A DNA stretch of 64,000 bases, taken from the NCBI GenBank assembly GCA_948567375.1, contig OX419760.1:18414001-18478000 (forward strand), written 5' to 3'. This DNA is from Lunularia cruciata (Eukaryota > Streptophyta > Marchantiopsida > Lunulariales > Lunulariaceae). Each line of letters opens with the position of its first letter. The first letter of the stretch is position 1. The translations under genes were made by a program, and so were the position numbers. Below are positions 1-10,380 of the stretch, one piece after another. Below the pieces are notes generated by a model that saw nothing but the letters and a program-made list of their open reading frames with translations, searched no databases and was not told the origin of the DNA.

Positions 1-77
1 CTCCTTTGGGGCATCGGAGGATTGAGTGTGAAACCTATTTCTCTCTTAGAGAGTTCTTTTATCCTTGGAGTATTCTA
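1..77 (+). repeat. 3' end of the 5' LTR of B1
   Basis: This matches the ends of the B2 LTRs and of the solo LTR at 53974-54709, including the stretch around CTCCTTTGGGGCATCG and the terminal GGAGTATT. The terminal bases have decayed from GTATTACA to GTATTCTA. The start of the LTR lies outside the window. Confidence 0.85.
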
Positions 78-78
78 A

Positions 79-90
79 TGGTATTAGAGC
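79..90 (+). other. Primer binding site of B1 (initiator Met tRNA)
   Basis: TGGTATTAGAGC lies one base after the LTR end. It differs from the usual plant initiator-methionine tRNA site TGGTATCAGAGC by one C-to-T change. The intact version is in B2 at 24478-24489. Confidence 0.85.
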
Positions 91-261
91 GAGTGTTTGA
101 ATCCGAGTGGATCACCCCTCTTGGAAGAACACAAGCTACTGAAATTGAGTAATTTGAGGAGAGAACATAGTGGAATTGCTAGACTTGGGAAGTACTTTAG
201 AGAGTGGATGGGATGGATGCACCAAGAGGATAATTTCTTGCACCAAGCTTCCCATTCTTGA

Positions 262-642
262 ATATTTTCCACATCAAGATTATGTACGTCCAGCGTGAGC
301 AAATGAGAGTATCTCTAGTTTATCACTTTGGAGTAGAAATTATAGACAGAATGATGAATTCTCCAAACTTGGTGATTCTAACTTTGGTGGTATATGACAA
401 AGAGTGGGATTTGGCAATCTACATTCTACTATGATGTTATGGATCTGAATGTACCAAATTCTCACCTTTTCAACACGCAAGTAGAAATCCATTATGTAGT
501 TAGACCAAAAGTGATGTTTAGAGATTTTGTAATCCATAATTTTGGTGAGGAATATTATCAACAAGAGATAGCCTTTGAAGTTCCAATGGTAGTCCCAATA
601 GTTTGGGCACCCTCTCGAGTGATCATGTTAACTCTCTATTGA
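262..642 (+). pseudogene. Family B leader ORFs upstream of gag (B1 copy)
   Basis: Two overlapping reading frames lie between the primer site and gag. The first stops at about 434 and the second is open from 394 to 642. Their translations match those of B2 at 23921-24350, for example VEIHYVVRPKVMF in the second frame, and the frame change falls at the same bases in both copies. The first frame is broken in B1. I do not recognise the product. An extra pre-gag ORF is known in some plant Gypsy elements such as Ogre, but I see no evidence that this one is related. Confidence 0.55.
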
Positions 643-676
643 AGTAGGAAGTAGAGATTGAGTGTTTGTAGGAACC

Positions 677-1519
677 ATGGATCCGCAATTGCAAGAGGTA
701 ATGCAAGGAATGTAGAGGATGTTGAACAAGTTTTGAGAGATCAAGATGACCATAGAGGCATTACAAAGTCAAGTACAGACCTTCAAGAATGACCAAGCAA
801 TGCAAGAGGGAGAACCGTTGCAAAACTTGGTACCTACGATTGAAGCGCTTGGAGAGGCACCCATGCCAATGCCACCAAACCCGGTCAACAATGAATGATG
901 AAGAATGGATGAAGAAGACTTGCAACATTGAGCCCTACAAAGAGCAGCATTCTATGAAAGTAGTGGAGAATTGGATTTTGAGGCTGAATCGTTTGTTTGT
1001 TCTCAATGGAGATCACCAACCAATCTGCAGGCGTGTTTGCATGTGGGTACCTTGACCAATAAAGCCCTCACATGGTATGATGCTTGGGAACAATCAAGGT
1101 TGGCAGAAGGAAGAGACATCACATGGACAGCAATGCAAGAAGGATTGTGGAAGAATTTCCTATCTGTGGACTTAGTGCAAATGGCCCAAACTAGACTACG
1201 GGGATTGAGGCAGAAGAATAGCATACAAGAGTATGTGGAGGCCTTTTTTGATCTACAAGTGCAATAACCAAGTCTAGTAGAGGCACTAGACAATTTCAAA
1301 TGAGGGTTGAAGGAGCAGATTCACCAAGAAGTCATGGTACTTGAGTCTAGTAGAGGCACTAGACAATTTCAAATGAGAGTTGAAGGAGCAAATTCACCAA
1401 GAAGTCATTGTACAAAATCTTTGTATTGTATTTGAGACCATTGCTTGCACTCAAAGAATAGTTGGGGCACTTGGAGGAGTGAAGGAGTAGTTCCATCTCA
1501 ACATTACTAGGTTGAAATG
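677..1519 (+). pseudogene. gag: B1 gag, 5' part, broken
   Basis: The gag begins at ATG 677 with MDPQLQE, as in B2 at 23887. It encodes the retrotransposon gag domain (conserved stretches near TCNIEPYK and WYDAWEQSRLAEGRDITW) and has several frameshifts. A 73-bp tandem duplication (1271-1343 and 1344-1416) is absent from B2 and is not a multiple of three, so it breaks the frame. The gene is interrupted at 1519 by A1 and resumes at 10806. Confidence 0.8.
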
Positions 1520-1973
1520 TGTCATGCCATTTGTAGTTCCGCATCTAGATGCTTGGACACTGGAGTTCCAGTGATAGTAGTTAGAGTTATTCTAGCAGTT
1601 TCTTAGAGACTACTTTCCGACGGTTAGATTTTGTGTTTGGGGTATTGACTTCACAATGGGGCCCACCGTCACTTTGCACCATTCACACCATTGAGTGTGC
1701 CGTCAGCGGGACCGTTAGGGTTTCAGTGCTAGCTTGAGTCCAGGGGGTACAGTTTTGAAGTGAGCTCCAGAGAGCTCACTTCTTTGATGTTGAGCCTTCG
1801 AGTTCCTAGCCATGGTGGACAGAGGCCGGCAAGCATCACCTGGATTCTTTATGCTTGAGTGGGTGTGGCTTGACTGTAATCAATGCCCAGTTGTTGGCAG
1901 TTTATAGAGTGACAGATCACGTACTGATCTGAGTTGAGTTGAGTTGAGAGGAGAGTGGTAAGCAATCTGATTA
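1520..1973 (+). repeat. 5' terminal segment of A1 (LTR-like)
   Basis: About 454 bp shared with A2 at both of its ends (19663-20111 complete; 11752-12075 partial) and, more diverged, with A3 from 59104. It contains a short GAGTT run near 1931-1947. It behaves like the first part of an LTR, but the 105-bp tail seen at the 3' ends of A1 and A2 does not follow it here, nor in A2 or A3. Confidence 0.75.
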
Positions 1974-3219
1974 CATTAGAGAAGTGAAGTCAGGGGGAAA
2001 TCGGGTGCAGGAACTGTGAGTGTTGGTGGTATCTCCAAGCTCGGTGGATCGTTGGTAGCTCGATTCAAGTTCAATGTTTCCCTAGTGTGCAGAAGCTTGT
2101 TCAGTTGATGCAGATTTGGCAGTTAGGCGGACAGTGTGCGGAAGCGCTGGCCAAATTTTGAGCAGAGAAGGAGCAATTTTCGAGCAGTGTTGTGATTTTG
2201 AGCTTAGGAGGTGAAGGCATGACCAATTTGCTACAAGTTAGGTGGAGTTGGGAAGCTCTTCTCATGAAATTGTGATTTGGAAAAACCTCTTTTGTCAACT
2301 TGGCTCGAGTGGAAAGTTAGCGGGGGATTTGACGGACAGCCATCTTTAGGGTTTACGTCAGATTTTGGCCAGATTTGGAGGAGTTTTCGCTGTTTGGCCA
2401 GATTTGGAGAAGTTTCACTAATTTCACCCATTTTGGAGGAGATTCGAAGTGGCAACAAGAAAGGCCTTATTTGGCATTTTGAGGCTTTGAGGCATAGGGA
2501 TGTGGGCTATGAGAGGCTACGACGGCCTAGAAAGGCCAGCAAGCCAGCTTGCTGGCGTGAGGCTAGCTAGTTTAGAGTAGATCTTGGTCATTGGTTGGCA
2601 AAATCTGCCTTTCCTGCTAGATTGTGCGCAGTAGGGTTTGATCCCTAGATCTCTTGTTCCTAGACTGGTGCCCTAGCCAACTGGTCCACCCTCACTTGTG
2701 TCTTAGTGACTGTGCCACTGTTATCTATACAAATGTAGCTTTGGCTAGAAGAGGCAGTTTGATCCCATTCTTGGTGATCTTGGTAGCTTAGGACTTAGAT
2801 ACAAACTGCTCTTATGTCAAATGCCAAATGGTGGCAGATTCAGTCCCGTGTTGTGTTGTGAGATGGAGAGTTTTCATTTAGATTTCTTGTGATTGGATCC
2901 CCTCCATTCTCTACTTCTTGTTTGTGCACCACATTTGTGTGAGGTGCCTTGACTTTTGAGCGTTGGTGCTCTGGTGTGCTCTCGATGGTGAGGTTGGAGT
3001 GATGACCAGTCAGACTACCTTTGTTTCTCTCCGGTGAGGCAGGAAGTGATGACCTGCAGACCATGAGAGTGCATGTTATGATGGTAGGTTACAGGTTGCC
3101 CTTTCCCCTAGTGTAGTTATCTCGGTAGAGTTACATTAGTGGGTGGTGTTTAGTTGGTGTTGGCAGGTGGTGGTGTTGGCACTTGGTGGAGTACTTGCGG
3201 TTGCAACTTGCAATTGTAG
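1974..3219 (+). other. Long noncoding leader of A1
   Basis: About 1.25 kb between the terminal segment and gag. No long frame is conserved with A2 (18400-19662). The stretch CTCCAAGCTCGGTGGATCG near 2030 is shared by A1, A2 and A3, but I could not identify a convincing tRNA primer site. It holds the tRNA-like segment listed separately at 2610-2700. Confidence 0.6.
2610..2700 (-). repeat. tRNA-like (SINE-like) segment in the leader of A1, antisense
   Basis: Read on the minus strand, this has an A-box-like stretch (ACCAGTTGGCTAGGGCACC) and, about 30 bases on, a B-box-like stretch within a short stem (TAGGGATCAAACCCTA). The spacing fits an RNA polymerase III promoter inside a tRNA. The same segment lies in A2 (near 18890-18965) and the B-box part in A3 (near 60308-60325). 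It does not fold into a full cloverleaf by eye, so it is more likely a SINE remnant or chance similarity than a working tRNA gene. Confidence 0.35.
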
Positions 3220-5170
3220 TTGGTGATTTGGGTTTGCTATTGTAGTTTCTTTGTCACGACGGAGTTCTTTGGAGATTCCAAAGGAGTTAGCCTTGCAATA
3301 CGCAGTAGGTTTACTCGGAGTGGTGCTTGGTATCAACCTATATCTTTGGTCCCAGTGAGGGAGGAGATTGACTCTGAGTTGGAGTTTGACACAGGAGCTG
3401 ATTCACTTGAGAGTGCACTTGGTGTGTCCGCACCGTTGTTGTGGACATGGACGAGATTTATGGGGCCTCCAAAGGCCCTTGGCGTTACTCTGGTACAATG
3501 GGTACCATTGAGTTGGATGACTTCATCCAGGAGTTGATAGTTGGTGTGATCTGCAGCAAATGCGGAACCCAACTTTGTTCACACCCTTCATGGCATGGAA
3601 GGAGTTGTTTCAGCACTTGGAGGGTCCACCGATGGATGACTACCATGAGTTTGAAAGAGCTCATTTGGAGGAGATTGAGTTATGGAGATTGTATTGGTCT
3701 CCACACTATGTCTCCATCACTTCAAGCTCAGTGGCCAGGAGTAGATTGGCTGTGCCTACGAGTTCTAGCTCGAGTAGTGTTGGTAGAGCTAGTGGAAGTG
3801 CACTAGCTGGAGATAGTGCTACTACGAGTGGAGGTACCGCTGCAGGAGGTGGTGTGGTACCGGGGTTTAATCCCATGGTGGAGTTCTTCTTATGTTTGAG
3901 GTAGAACTACCGGGGAGTGTGGACTTACAAGCTGAGGAGCTTGCAAGAGTTCCAGCAGAAGGCTGGAGAGAGCCTACGCGAGGCATACACTTGCATGAGG
4001 CGGCTGATCAGTTTCACTCAGGGAGTTACTGAGGCCCAGGCAGTCCAGTTTTGGTATGGGATACTGGACAAGGAGTTACAACGTAGAGTTCATGATGCTA
4101 CATTGTTGCATGCTACTTCGCCTTCTTTGGCAGTAGTCTTTGGTTTGGCTGAGCTCAATATGGTGGAGGAGAGAGTGGTGACATCTGGATTTGGTAGGGA
4201 GACCTCATCCACGGCTGTGACTTCTTCTAGAGTGCAGCAGAGTGCACCACGCCCTGTTGGTTTTTGAGGATAGGGTAGACAGCCCAGATCCTATGGAGCG
4301 AGTGGAGGGCCTAGTGGAGTTAGACCCTTACCCTCATTTTTGAGTCAGTAGCAGCCAGTGAGTGGTGGTGTTGCTTGTTGGACTTGTGGTGGACCTCACC
4401 ATAGGAGAGAGTGTACTCAAGGCAGCGGACGTGATACCTCTGGTGCATCACAGCCAGCACAGAGGCAGTGTGAGCATTGCCACAGATTTGGTCACACTAG
4501 TGACCGGTGTTTTGACCTACACCTGGAGTTACGGAGTGGTAGGGCTGCTATGGCAGGTAGTAGAGGAGCTCCAGTTCATGGATGACAAGGTGGTAGAGGT
4601 GGTGGTAGAGGATCTACACCTAGTAGGAGTGCAGTACTTGCCCTTACTTCTGACACAGCTATGGCTACTCGGATTGAGCAGTTGGAGCAGAGATTGGCTA
4701 ATATGGCTATTGCTCAAAGGAGATCAGATTTGGGTGCTGAGGCTTCCACCTCATATGTTGGTGATAAAGATGCTTTGGACTTCATGTGCGGAGCAGCACA
4801 GGTGGATGCACCTGCAGCAGTGACTAGGAGTGCAGTACGTGCTCTAGAGCCCAGAGGAACATCAGTGGAGTTGGACCCACAAAGAGGAGAGGTTGGGAGA
4901 GAGGTCAGACTTCCCCAGTCTTTCACGCTATCTGAGGCATTGCAGACGAAATCCATGGTTCCTAGACGTCCCAATGTAGGTGTGGTAGGTGGTGATGGAG
5001 TACATGATAGACTACCTGCTAGTCAGCCACCTGCTACTACAGAGACTGAGTCTAGCATGATGTTGGGGGCGGCTCAGCTAATTATGCGGCGTTCTTTGTT
5101 TTCGGCCAGTGATATGTTTACATTGGGAGTTGACCCAGCCCCAGTATTCCGGTTGGCTACACAGTAGGGA
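3220..5170 (+). pseudogene. gag: A1 gag, broken
   Basis: A gag polyprotein in several frame pieces (3220-3537, 3441-3560, 3560-3904, 3917-4267, 4358-4585, 4661-5167). The central part holds the capsid-like gag domain around FMAWKELFQHLEG and GESLREAYTCMRRLISFTQG. Two zinc knuckles follow: one at about 4376-4414 (CX2C then H and C, a slightly irregular spacing) and a regular CX2CX4HX4C at about 4470-4511. TAG at 3902-3904 stands where A2 has CAG. The matching A2 gene is at 16450-18400. Confidence 0.85.
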
Positions 5171-6120
5171 TGGTGCAGTTCCTACTACTAGAGTAGAGGT
5201 GGTTGGTAGTGGAGTTGACTTGGTTGAGGAGCATGGGATCCGTTCAGCGACCAGTGGTTTATGGCAGGCAGCAGCGGCTAGACTAGAGGAGTTGCCAGCT
5301 AGACCGGCCTTTGAGAGAGCGTGGTTTACACCTGGTGTTGTCCTATTGGATAACTAGAGGGGGATTTTTTGTTTGGTGGAACCTTCATGGAAGGTCTATA
5401 CACCACAGAGAGTCTTGTTAGACTCTGGTGTGTAGCCCCTTATGTTGGAGAAGGCTGCAATTGTTGGTCTGAAGTTACGGAAGACCGATGTGGAGAGGTG
5501 TCCATTTCAGCTCCAGACATCTCTTGGTGGTGGTTTGACACAATACATCACACATGGAGAGCTTGTTGTCTAGGTTCAGCCTGGTCATCCGACTGATAGC
5601 TCGGTGGTGAGAGCTCAGGCTATTGCGACGATAGCTGAGTCATATGATGTGCTAGTTGGGAGAGCAGTGTTATACCCCATGGGTTTCAGCATTGACTATT
5701 GGGAGGAGACAACCTCTTATAGACGTGGTTGGCAGTCTGGTGAGGGACGGGTTTGTCACCTACTAGTATGCTTTAGTAGTGGCAGTCTTGGCTCACTACA
5801 GTCCGGGACCATGGCAACATCAGTTTTAGCTTTCAGTGGTGCAGTTACTTGGCTTGGTGATTTGTTGGAGGGGAACGCCCATGCAGAGGATACTCCAGTA
5901 CCAGAGGAGATCACTTGGCTTTGGAGTACGAGTGGGATTGTTCCATCCACCTTGGATGTTCCATTGTGGAGTTTAGAGGAGGCATTGCAGCAGCATGCAG
6001 ATCAGTTGGTGCAGCAGGCTTGGAGTGGAGCCTTTGTACTATTAGGAGATGAGTGGGAGGATGAGCCTCCAGAGGCAATTGCTTTGACACCTCTGGATAC
6101 CACACTCATTGCTTGGTAGT
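5171..6120 (+). pseudogene. A1 aspartic protease region, broken
   Basis: The retroviral-type aspartic protease active site is visible as VLLDSGVQPL with the Asp codon at about 5421. The second conserved stretch, YDVLVGRAVL, lies near 5646. The region is split by frameshifts at about 5357, 5369 and 5600. Downstream (about 5740-6120) is an acidic linker that leads into the methyltransferase; TAG at 6117-6119 stands where A2 has CAA. The protease would cut the polyprotein. Confidence 0.75.
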
Positions 6121-7085
6121 ATCCAGTAGAGGAGATATGCCTATTGGAGTTGTTTGGTGGGATCAGCACCTGACTAGCTGCGGTGTTACAGGCGGGTATA
6201 CAAGTACAGAGGTATTTATATGTAGAGAGAGATGAGACTACTAGGTGAGTCTCTCTACATCATGTGGCACACTTGGCCTATTGGTATCCGGAGTTATTAC
6301 CAATGTCAGCAGTCAGAGGTTACCAAAAGGCCCTACCATGAGACATTTCCTTACTGGGGGCACATGACCTAGAGAGGCATGGGCCTATTCACTTGGTGAT
6401 TTCTGGATGGCCATGTCAGGGACATATATGTGCGGGCTGCGGTTAGGGTCTTCAGGATCCTTGTTTTGGTGTGTTTTGGGAGACATTACGGATACTACAA
6501 CATCTCCAGGTTCATATGTCTGTTTCTCCAGCTTACCTTCTGGAGAACGTTCCTTTGTTGGGTGATTCTCGCACTAGAGTAGTGGCAAGTACACATCAGG
6601 TCCATTCTTGGATGGGACCTGCTGTATTGTTAGATGCAGCCATAGTGGGATCACGGGCTCATCGTCTTCATCTTTGGTGGACAAACCTCTTACCCATAGA
6701 GGTTCTACAACGTGCTTATGATGGGATTCAGCGACTGGACCACATTCTTGTTGATGATATCTTGGATGTTGGGCGTCAGTCTCAGACAATGGTAGTGGCT
6801 GATAGGTCACATATGGTAGTGGTGAACCTAGTTAGACAGCCTAGAGCCGCATTTCCCACACTCATGAGTTTCTCAGGCTCTCATGCTTTTAGAGAGGGAG
6901 GACCTGGACTTGTTTGGGACTCACAGTTACAGCAGTTAGTGGAGCCCAACATTGATGAGAGAGAGCGGGCGATGGGTTTTCACACCGGTATTACCGCTGT
7001 TCTAGTAGTGTCAGAGGCATCTAGTCATCAGGTGTTAGGACAGGCTATGGACCTGAATTGTTTGACTTGGATTGTGAGCCTTGGC
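6121..7085 (+). pseudogene. A1 DNMT3-like cytosine-5 DNA methyltransferase domain
   Basis: A cytosine-5 DNA methyltransferase domain inside a Gypsy pol. The family moves a methyl group from S-adenosylmethionine to C5 of cytosine. Visible motifs in the usual order: I, LLELFGGIST (6138-6170), the AdoMet loop; IV, GPIHLVISGWPCQG with catalytic Cys codon 6414-6416; VI, LLENVP (about 6537-6554); VIII, SRAHRLHLWWTN (about 6652-6687); IX/X, ERERAMGF (about 6961-6984) and HQVLGQAMDLN (7027-7059). The AHRxRxxWxN block and the ER..GF plus LG ending resemble DNMT3 enzymes more than DNMT1/CMT. A1 has stops in motif I and around motif IV, so it is not functional. Its position is protease-DNMT-RT. A2 holds a better copy. 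Confidence 0.88.
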
Positions 7086-9270
7086 TGGGCAAAGCAGCGT
7101 AGGATGCGCTTGATAAGCATCACCACTCGGACACTTGTGAGCCTTGTGCCTATTGAGACGATTCAGGCACATGTTGGGGGCGATGGACCAAGTGGACATG
7201 GTATTCTTGGGACACATCCAGTAGCTACTAGGGAGAGTGGTCTACTTGGAGTCCATCCATGTGAGCGTGGACTACTTGGATTACACCCTTGGTCCACATG
7301 GGATGCAGCCAGAGGACGTGTGGAGCTTGTAGCCAAAGTGGAGGGAGTTTTTCACACTAAGGTTGGGATCTTTAGTGGTCGAGAGCATGACACTATTGCT
7401 CCCAAGGGCCTAATGTAGCAGTCAGTCAGTGCGTCTTCCACTCCTACAACAGTTATAGAGGATACTTGGGAGCCAGATCTTGGACCCAAGCTTATTGGAG
7501 AGGAAAGATGGAGGGTTTGGAGGTTCTTGAGGAGTCACACAAGTTGTTTTGCCTTCAGTTTGAAGGATTTTGGTGCTCTGAAGGGACTTGGTATACTGAT
7601 TGAATTGACTAGCGACACACTAGTTTTCCGATGTCCTTATCGATATAGTGAGATGGAGAGGACATTGATTCAGAGCCGGAGTAGTGACCTTTTTGAGGCT
7701 GGTTTGGTAGAGATTTCACATGGAGAGTATGCATAAGCGACAGTGATGCCAGCCAAGAAGGATACGCATGACAATTATACAGATAGGCGGATGTGTGGAG
7801 ATTACCATTCTATCAACCGACAGACCAGGGCTGATCGGCATGCCATGCCTACACCGGAGGAGATTTTTGATGCGATTGGGCATGCAAAGGTCTTCAGTAC
7901 TTTGGATCTTCGAGCGGGATATCATCAGTTGCCGATCAAGGAGGAGGATAAGTCCAATACGGCATTTTGGGCTATTGATCCTCACGGCAAGGATGTGTTA
8001 TATCAATGGAGGTTCTTACCATTTGGATTAAAGAACGCTCCTGCTGAGTTCCAGAGGGTCATGGATAGGATCCTAGTTGGATTGGATTTTGCTCAGTGCT
8101 ATATTGATGACATTTTGGTTTATAGCACTACTGTGGAGGAGCATGAGAGATAGTTGTTGGAGGTGTTTGAGAGGTTGAGATCTCATGGCCTCAAACTACA
8201 TCTTGGGAAGTGTAGGTTCTTCCACGAGCAGGTTGAGTATTTGGGTCACACTATCTACCCCGGAGGACTTGGTGTTCAGCAAACCAAGGTGGAGGCTATT
8301 GCACGTATTCCTGGGCCTACGGATGTGAGCAGAGTGCGAGCATTCCTTGGGTTGGCAAACTTCTATTGCCGCTATGTTAGAGGATTTAGTGCCATTGCCA
8401 AGGCCTTGACAAAGCTGACCAAGCTTACATAGGAGTGGTGTTGGGGAGATGAGCAGGAGAGAGCTTTTGTAGAGCTCAAGGACAGGTTGACATCTGCTCC
8501 TATTTTGAGGAGACCGATCAGAGGACGACCATTTCAGGTTCATACTGATTGGAGTATGTTGGGGCTTGGAGCGGTGCTCACCCAACATGATGATGAGGAG
8601 AAGGAATTTGTGGTGGCCTATGCTAGTTGCTCCAACAATTCAGCAGAGGTGAAGTATAGTTCATATGAGGGAGAGTGATTGGCAGCAGTTTGGGCAGTAG
8701 CACATTTCTGATGTTACCTATTTGGTAACCCCTTCACTCTCATCACTGATCATCAGCCGCTGAAGTGGTTGATGGAGTCCGACAAGCATTCAGGGAAGCT
8801 TGCATGATGGGCTCTAATTTTATAGGAGTATGATTTCACGGTTGTTCACAGACCTGGAGTGGTGAACCGTGATGCAGATGGGTTGAGTAAAACCCATGTC
8901 CTAGCCAGCAGGATCAGACCGGAGCACGTTGGCATGGTGAGACAGATGAGGAGATGGTGCCAGGTTGGCATGCATCGGCCTTTTTGTGTATATTTGCAAA
9001 GGCTTTGGTGGTATCTCTCTCAGCGCATACAGGAGGAGTTATTGAGGTCATAGATCCAGAGAGTGAAGATATTGGTATAGTTCAGCGAGACATTCATGAT
9101 GATGTCTTAGTGATGGACTATCTTTGCACTGGTGTTGTGGGTGGCACAGTTGGGGCCAAGGAGAGAGACCGTGTTCTTCAGCAAGGCAGACGGTTCAGAT
9201 TGGAGGGTAGACACCTTTTGCGTGTATGGGAGGATGGTAGAGTGCAAGTTGTACCACTTCCATCACAGAG
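7086..9270 (+). pseudogene. pol: A1 reverse transcriptase and RNase H, broken
   Basis: A linker (about 7086-7640) with repeated GLLGVHP-like units leads into a Gypsy RT. Visible RT blocks are FSTLDLRAGYHQLPI (about 7890-7940), FLPFGLKNAPAEFQRVM and the catalytic YIDDILVY (about 8101-8124), followed by a thumb region ending FLGLANFYCRYV. RNase H begins at the PFQVHTDWSMLGLGAVL stretch (about 8528-8580) and continues to about 8900 with TDHQPLKWLM. Stops at 8151-8153, 8430-8432, 8709-8711, 8805-8807 and 8823-8825 are TAG or TGA where A2 has CAG or CGA. The best A2 match is 12315-13737. Confidence 0.9.
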
Positions 9271-10380
9271 ACCATAGTTGGTTCGTCATGCTCATGAGGA
9301 GCTAGGACATTTTGGAGTAAAGCGTACGTATAGCTAACTCCAGAGTCATTATTGATGGCGCGGTATGTAGACCAAGGTATAGCAGTTTGTTGCCAAATGT
9401 ATGGTTTGTGACCAAGTTAGAGCATCATTCAATGCTCCTACGCCACAGTTACACCCATTACCTATCATAGGATTGGGTTACCATTGGAGTTTGGACTTCA
9501 CCGGACCTTTACCGCTGACTGTGAGACATCATTGGTATGTTTTGGTGATGGTGGAGCACTTCTCCAAGTGGATTGAGTTGGTGGCACTTCCTGACAAGTC
9601 TAGTGAAGGGATAGCTTACTTGTTCCTGGATCGAGTTCTTAGTCATTTTGGTGCACCAACTGAGGTTTTGACTGATCAGGGTACATAGTTCTTGGGGGAG
9701 TTTCAGGTCTTGTGTGACAAGGCTTTGATTGATCATCGTACTACATCCTGAGATCACCTTGAGGCAGATGGCTTAGCAGAGAGAGTGGTTCAGACGGTGA
9801 AGAGAGGATTGCAAAAGTATGGTTTGCAGAGAGGCCACTTGGGAGATTGGGATCTCCAATTACCTTGGTTGGCCATGGGCTATCGGTTCCACCGGCAAGC
9901 CTCCTTAGCATCCTTCTCTCTATACTTTCTACTCTATGGACGAGATCCAGATTAACCTGTAACCATTCGTCAAGAGGCTACTGTAGTTTTGGACTTGGAT
10001 GACCCCGATGTATGGATGAGCGCATGTTCTCAGCGGGCAGAAATCTTTCAGAGAGTGATGCCGATGGCCTTTGAGAACTTGGTGATTGCTCAGCATAGAG
10101 ATACTTTACGCTATGCTACCATTCAAGGAGGAGGTTATAGACCCTCAATCCGTCAATTTCATCCAGGCGACTATGTATATCTACAGTAGACACCATCGAT
10201 GACACTTGATGTTTCTACAGGCCGCACTATCTTGAGAGTGCGTGAGGTTTTGCCATCTGGAGTCCTTGTGTTAGAAGGACGTGATGGTGTTGTTTGGAAG
10301 GATCATGTGCGCAATTGTGCGCCATGCCACCTCCCAAACATTGATGGTACTATGGACCCAAGCTTGGCACTTGTACGTGT
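9271..10380 (+). pseudogene. A1 integrase, broken
   Basis: The zinc-binding HHCC domain is visible as HEELGH (about 9290-9315) and CMVCDQ (about 9400). The DDE core has its first Asp in WSLDFTGPL (about 9487-9513), its second in LTDQGT (9670-9688) and the Glu in DGLAERVVQTVKR (about 9765-9803). A C-terminal module follows (GDYVYLQ, then VREVLPSGVLVLEGRDG, about 10160-10290), comparable in position to the GPY/F module of other Gypsy integrases. There is no chromodomain; the PHD finger takes that place. Stops are present, for example TAG 10187-10189. In A2 the core is cut away after the first Asp. Confidence 0.88.

Noticed and set aside
6121-7085. Bacterial restriction-modification methyltransferase or contamination
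   Set aside because: The domain lies inside a Gypsy polyprotein with protease and RT on either side, in two insertions nested in plant elements, and its motifs look DNMT3-like.
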